A stretch of 6,911 nt of DNA, taken from the NCBI GenBank assembly GCA_005777515.1, contig SXMA01000030.1, positions 1 through 6,911 on the forward strand, in the 5' to 3' direction. Position numbers and translations under genes: made by a program. Of this stretch, positions 6,052-6,911 are shown one piece after another. Every line of letters starts with the position of its first letter. The stretch's first letter is position 1. The notes below the pieces were generated by a model. The model had not been told where the DNA came from. It ran no database searches and saw nothing but the letters and a program-made list of their open reading frames with translations. The stretch is from Actinomycetota bacterium (GTDB lineage: Bacteria > Actinomycetota > Actinomycetes > Nanopelagicales > Nanopelagicaceae).

Positions 6052-6414
6052 GTGTTCGTGCGAGCAATACGAGGAGCTATTCAGATAGACCGTGATGATC
6101 CGGTCTTGATGCAAGAGGCTGTCGTTGAACTAGTTTCAAAAGTCCTTGAGGCTAATCAGCTCACTAGCACCGATCTGATCTCTCTGCTTTTTACCTCCAC
6201 CCCAGATCTGGTTAGCGACTTTCCGGCTGCTTCAGCCAGAGCCATGGGCCTTGAGAAAGTACCTCTAATTTGCGCGGTCGAAATGGCCGTGCCAACAAGC
6301 CTTCCGAGGACTATTCGCTTAATGCTCCACTGCTACACAGAGCTGAGCCAGGATCAAATTTCACACATCTACCTTCGCGGTGCGGTCACTCTTCGCAAAG
6401 ATATAGCTCAGTAA
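6052..6414 (+). CDS. aroH: Chorismate mutase, AroH type
   Basis: Rearranges chorismate to prephenate, the branch point to tyrosine and phenylalanine, in the cytosol. It has 120 residues, close to the 127 of Bacillus subtilis AroH, the trimeric monofunctional type. By alignment from memory, active-site residues are kept: R7 (RAIRGA), F57 and R63 (DFPAASAR), C74 and E77 (ICAVEM, one residue earlier than in B. subtilis), R89 (TIRLM), Y107 (IYLRGAV) and R115. The GTG at 6052 is preferred because it puts R7 in register and follows a leaderless-type -10; a GTG two codons on is the alternative. Its stop overlaps the tyrA start by one base (TAATG), so product and consuming enzyme are made together. 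Confidence 0.93.
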   Translation: MFVRAIRGAIQIDRDDPVLMQEAVVELVSKVLEANQLTSTDLISLLFTSTPDLVSDFPAASARAMGLEKVPLICAVEMAVPTSLPRTIRLMLHCYTELSQDQISHIYLRGAVTLRKDIAQ

Positions 6415-6911
6415 TGAATGTGCAAGTTTCTCCTCAGATTCAGTCAGTAAAGATCGTCGGTGCTGGCTTAATTGGCACCTCAATCGCTCTAGCTCTGGCG
6501 CATCAGGGGGTTTTTGTATCCATAGATGATGCCGATCAGAAAGCTTTGGCTCTTGCAAAAGATCTCCTTGCGCCGTATTTGAAGGCAGAGCGGGAGGAGA
6601 GAAGAGAATTTAATCTAGTTATCATCGCAACTCCGCCAGCATCTGTTGTATCTGCGCTAAAGCTCCAAACTGCTACAAACCCTAAATCCATATTTATAGA
6701 TGTTAGCAGTGTAAAAACTAACCTTATACAAGAGATAGAAGCATTACCGGCGCTTGCAGGGCGATTTGTAGGAACTCATCCAATGGCTGGTCGCGAAGTT
6801 TCAGGAGCATCTTCAGCGCAAGCAGATCTATTCAATGGCAGAGCGTGGATTATTACTCCAACTTCCAACTCTTCGCCCCGCGCCATTGCAATGGCAAAAG
6901 AACTAATTGAG
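6414..6911 (+). CDS. tyrA: Prephenate dehydrogenase, 3'-truncated by the window edge
   Basis: Oxidatively decarboxylates prephenate (or arogenate) with NAD(P)+ on the way to tyrosine, using the product of AroH. The first 166 residues of a protein usually near 300-360 are visible, with no stop before the window ends. The N-terminal Rossmann fold has VKIVGAGLIGTSIALAL (12-28, glycines 16, 18, 21); D38 at the end of the second strand favours NAD+. Further landmarks are VIIATPP (69-75), IDVSSVK (95-101) and GTHPMAGRE (120-128), whose H122 is the expected catalytic histidine. The ATG is in the TAATG overlap with aroH and has no Shine-Dalgarno, so translation is probably by re-initiation. Prephenate versus arogenate preference cannot be read from this part. 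In Streptomyces-type order cmk and der would follow. Confidence 0.94.
   Translation, partial: MNVQVSPQIQSVKIVGAGLIGTSIALALAHQGVFVSIDDADQKALALAKDLLAPYLKAEREERREFNLVIIATPPASVVSALKLQTATNPKSIFIDVSSVKTNLIQEIEALPALAGRFVGTHPMAGREVSGASSAQADLFNGRAWIITPTSNSSPRAIAMAKELIE

Noticed and set aside
5792..6114. Two minus-strand frames (91 and 75 aa) in the rluB-aroH gap
   Set aside because: They overlap each other in different frames, run into aroH, have no recognisable domain, and their composition looks like translated AT-rich spacer.
6361..6558. 65-aa minus-strand frame over the aroH/tyrA junction
   Set aside because: Antisense to two clear genes; a shadow of the tyrA Rossmann-fold coding sequence.

Overview
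The window reads as ordinary chromosome of a low-GC, streamlined actinobacterium. The order pyrG - xerD - parA-like - scpA - scpB - rluB - aroH - tyrA is the conserved actinobacterial neighbourhood known from Mycobacterium, Corynebacterium and Streptomyces. The base composition (by eye well under 50% GC), 4-8 bp gene overlaps and near absence of spacers point away from those high-GC genera and towards a small-genome lineage such as the freshwater acI group (Nanopelagicales). That placement is inference; no 16S or other marker is present.

Layout. Positions 1-1303 hold the 3' four-fifths of pyrG (CTP synthase, start outside the window). It overlaps xerD (1296-2204), the tyrosine recombinase that resolves chromosome dimers. 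On the minus strand follows a two-gene unit reading leftwards: a ParA-family ATPase (3537-2620), then a 138-residue protein with a C-terminal ribbon-helix-helix-like domain (2623-2207), linked by an ATGA overlap. A 62-bp divergent promoter region (3538-3599) separates parA from scpA. Rightwards run scpA, scpB and rluB (3600-5769) with an 8-bp overlap and then a 15-bp gap. A 282-bp AT-rich gap (5770-6051) follows, the only long non-coding stretch. Then come aroH (6052-6414) and the first 166 codons of tyrA (6414 to the window end), overlapping by 1 bp.

How the genes work together. The centre of the window is a chromosome-maintenance block. XerD resolves dimers at dif. ScpA and ScpB are the kleisin and KITE subunits of the SMC condensin. 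The ParA-like ATPase corresponds by family and position to the orphan ParA called PldP in Corynebacterium glutamicum. The RHH-like protein beside it is a candidate partner or repressor. The flanks are metabolic or rRNA-modifying: PyrG makes CTP, RluB pseudouridylates 23S rRNA, AroH and TyrA form the tyrosine branch from chorismate.

Most interesting points: the parA-RHH pair, whose architecture recalls plasmid ParF/ParG systems; a 10-bp palindrome in the middle of the divergent promoter; -10-like hexamers placed exactly 7-12 bases before the parA and aroH starts, which suggests leaderless mRNAs; and the gap before aroH, which carries repeated TCGATA words, a hairpin and a possible 19-codon ORF ending in Trp-Phe-Leu-Ala. 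I see no mobile element, CRISPR, tRNA or rRNA.
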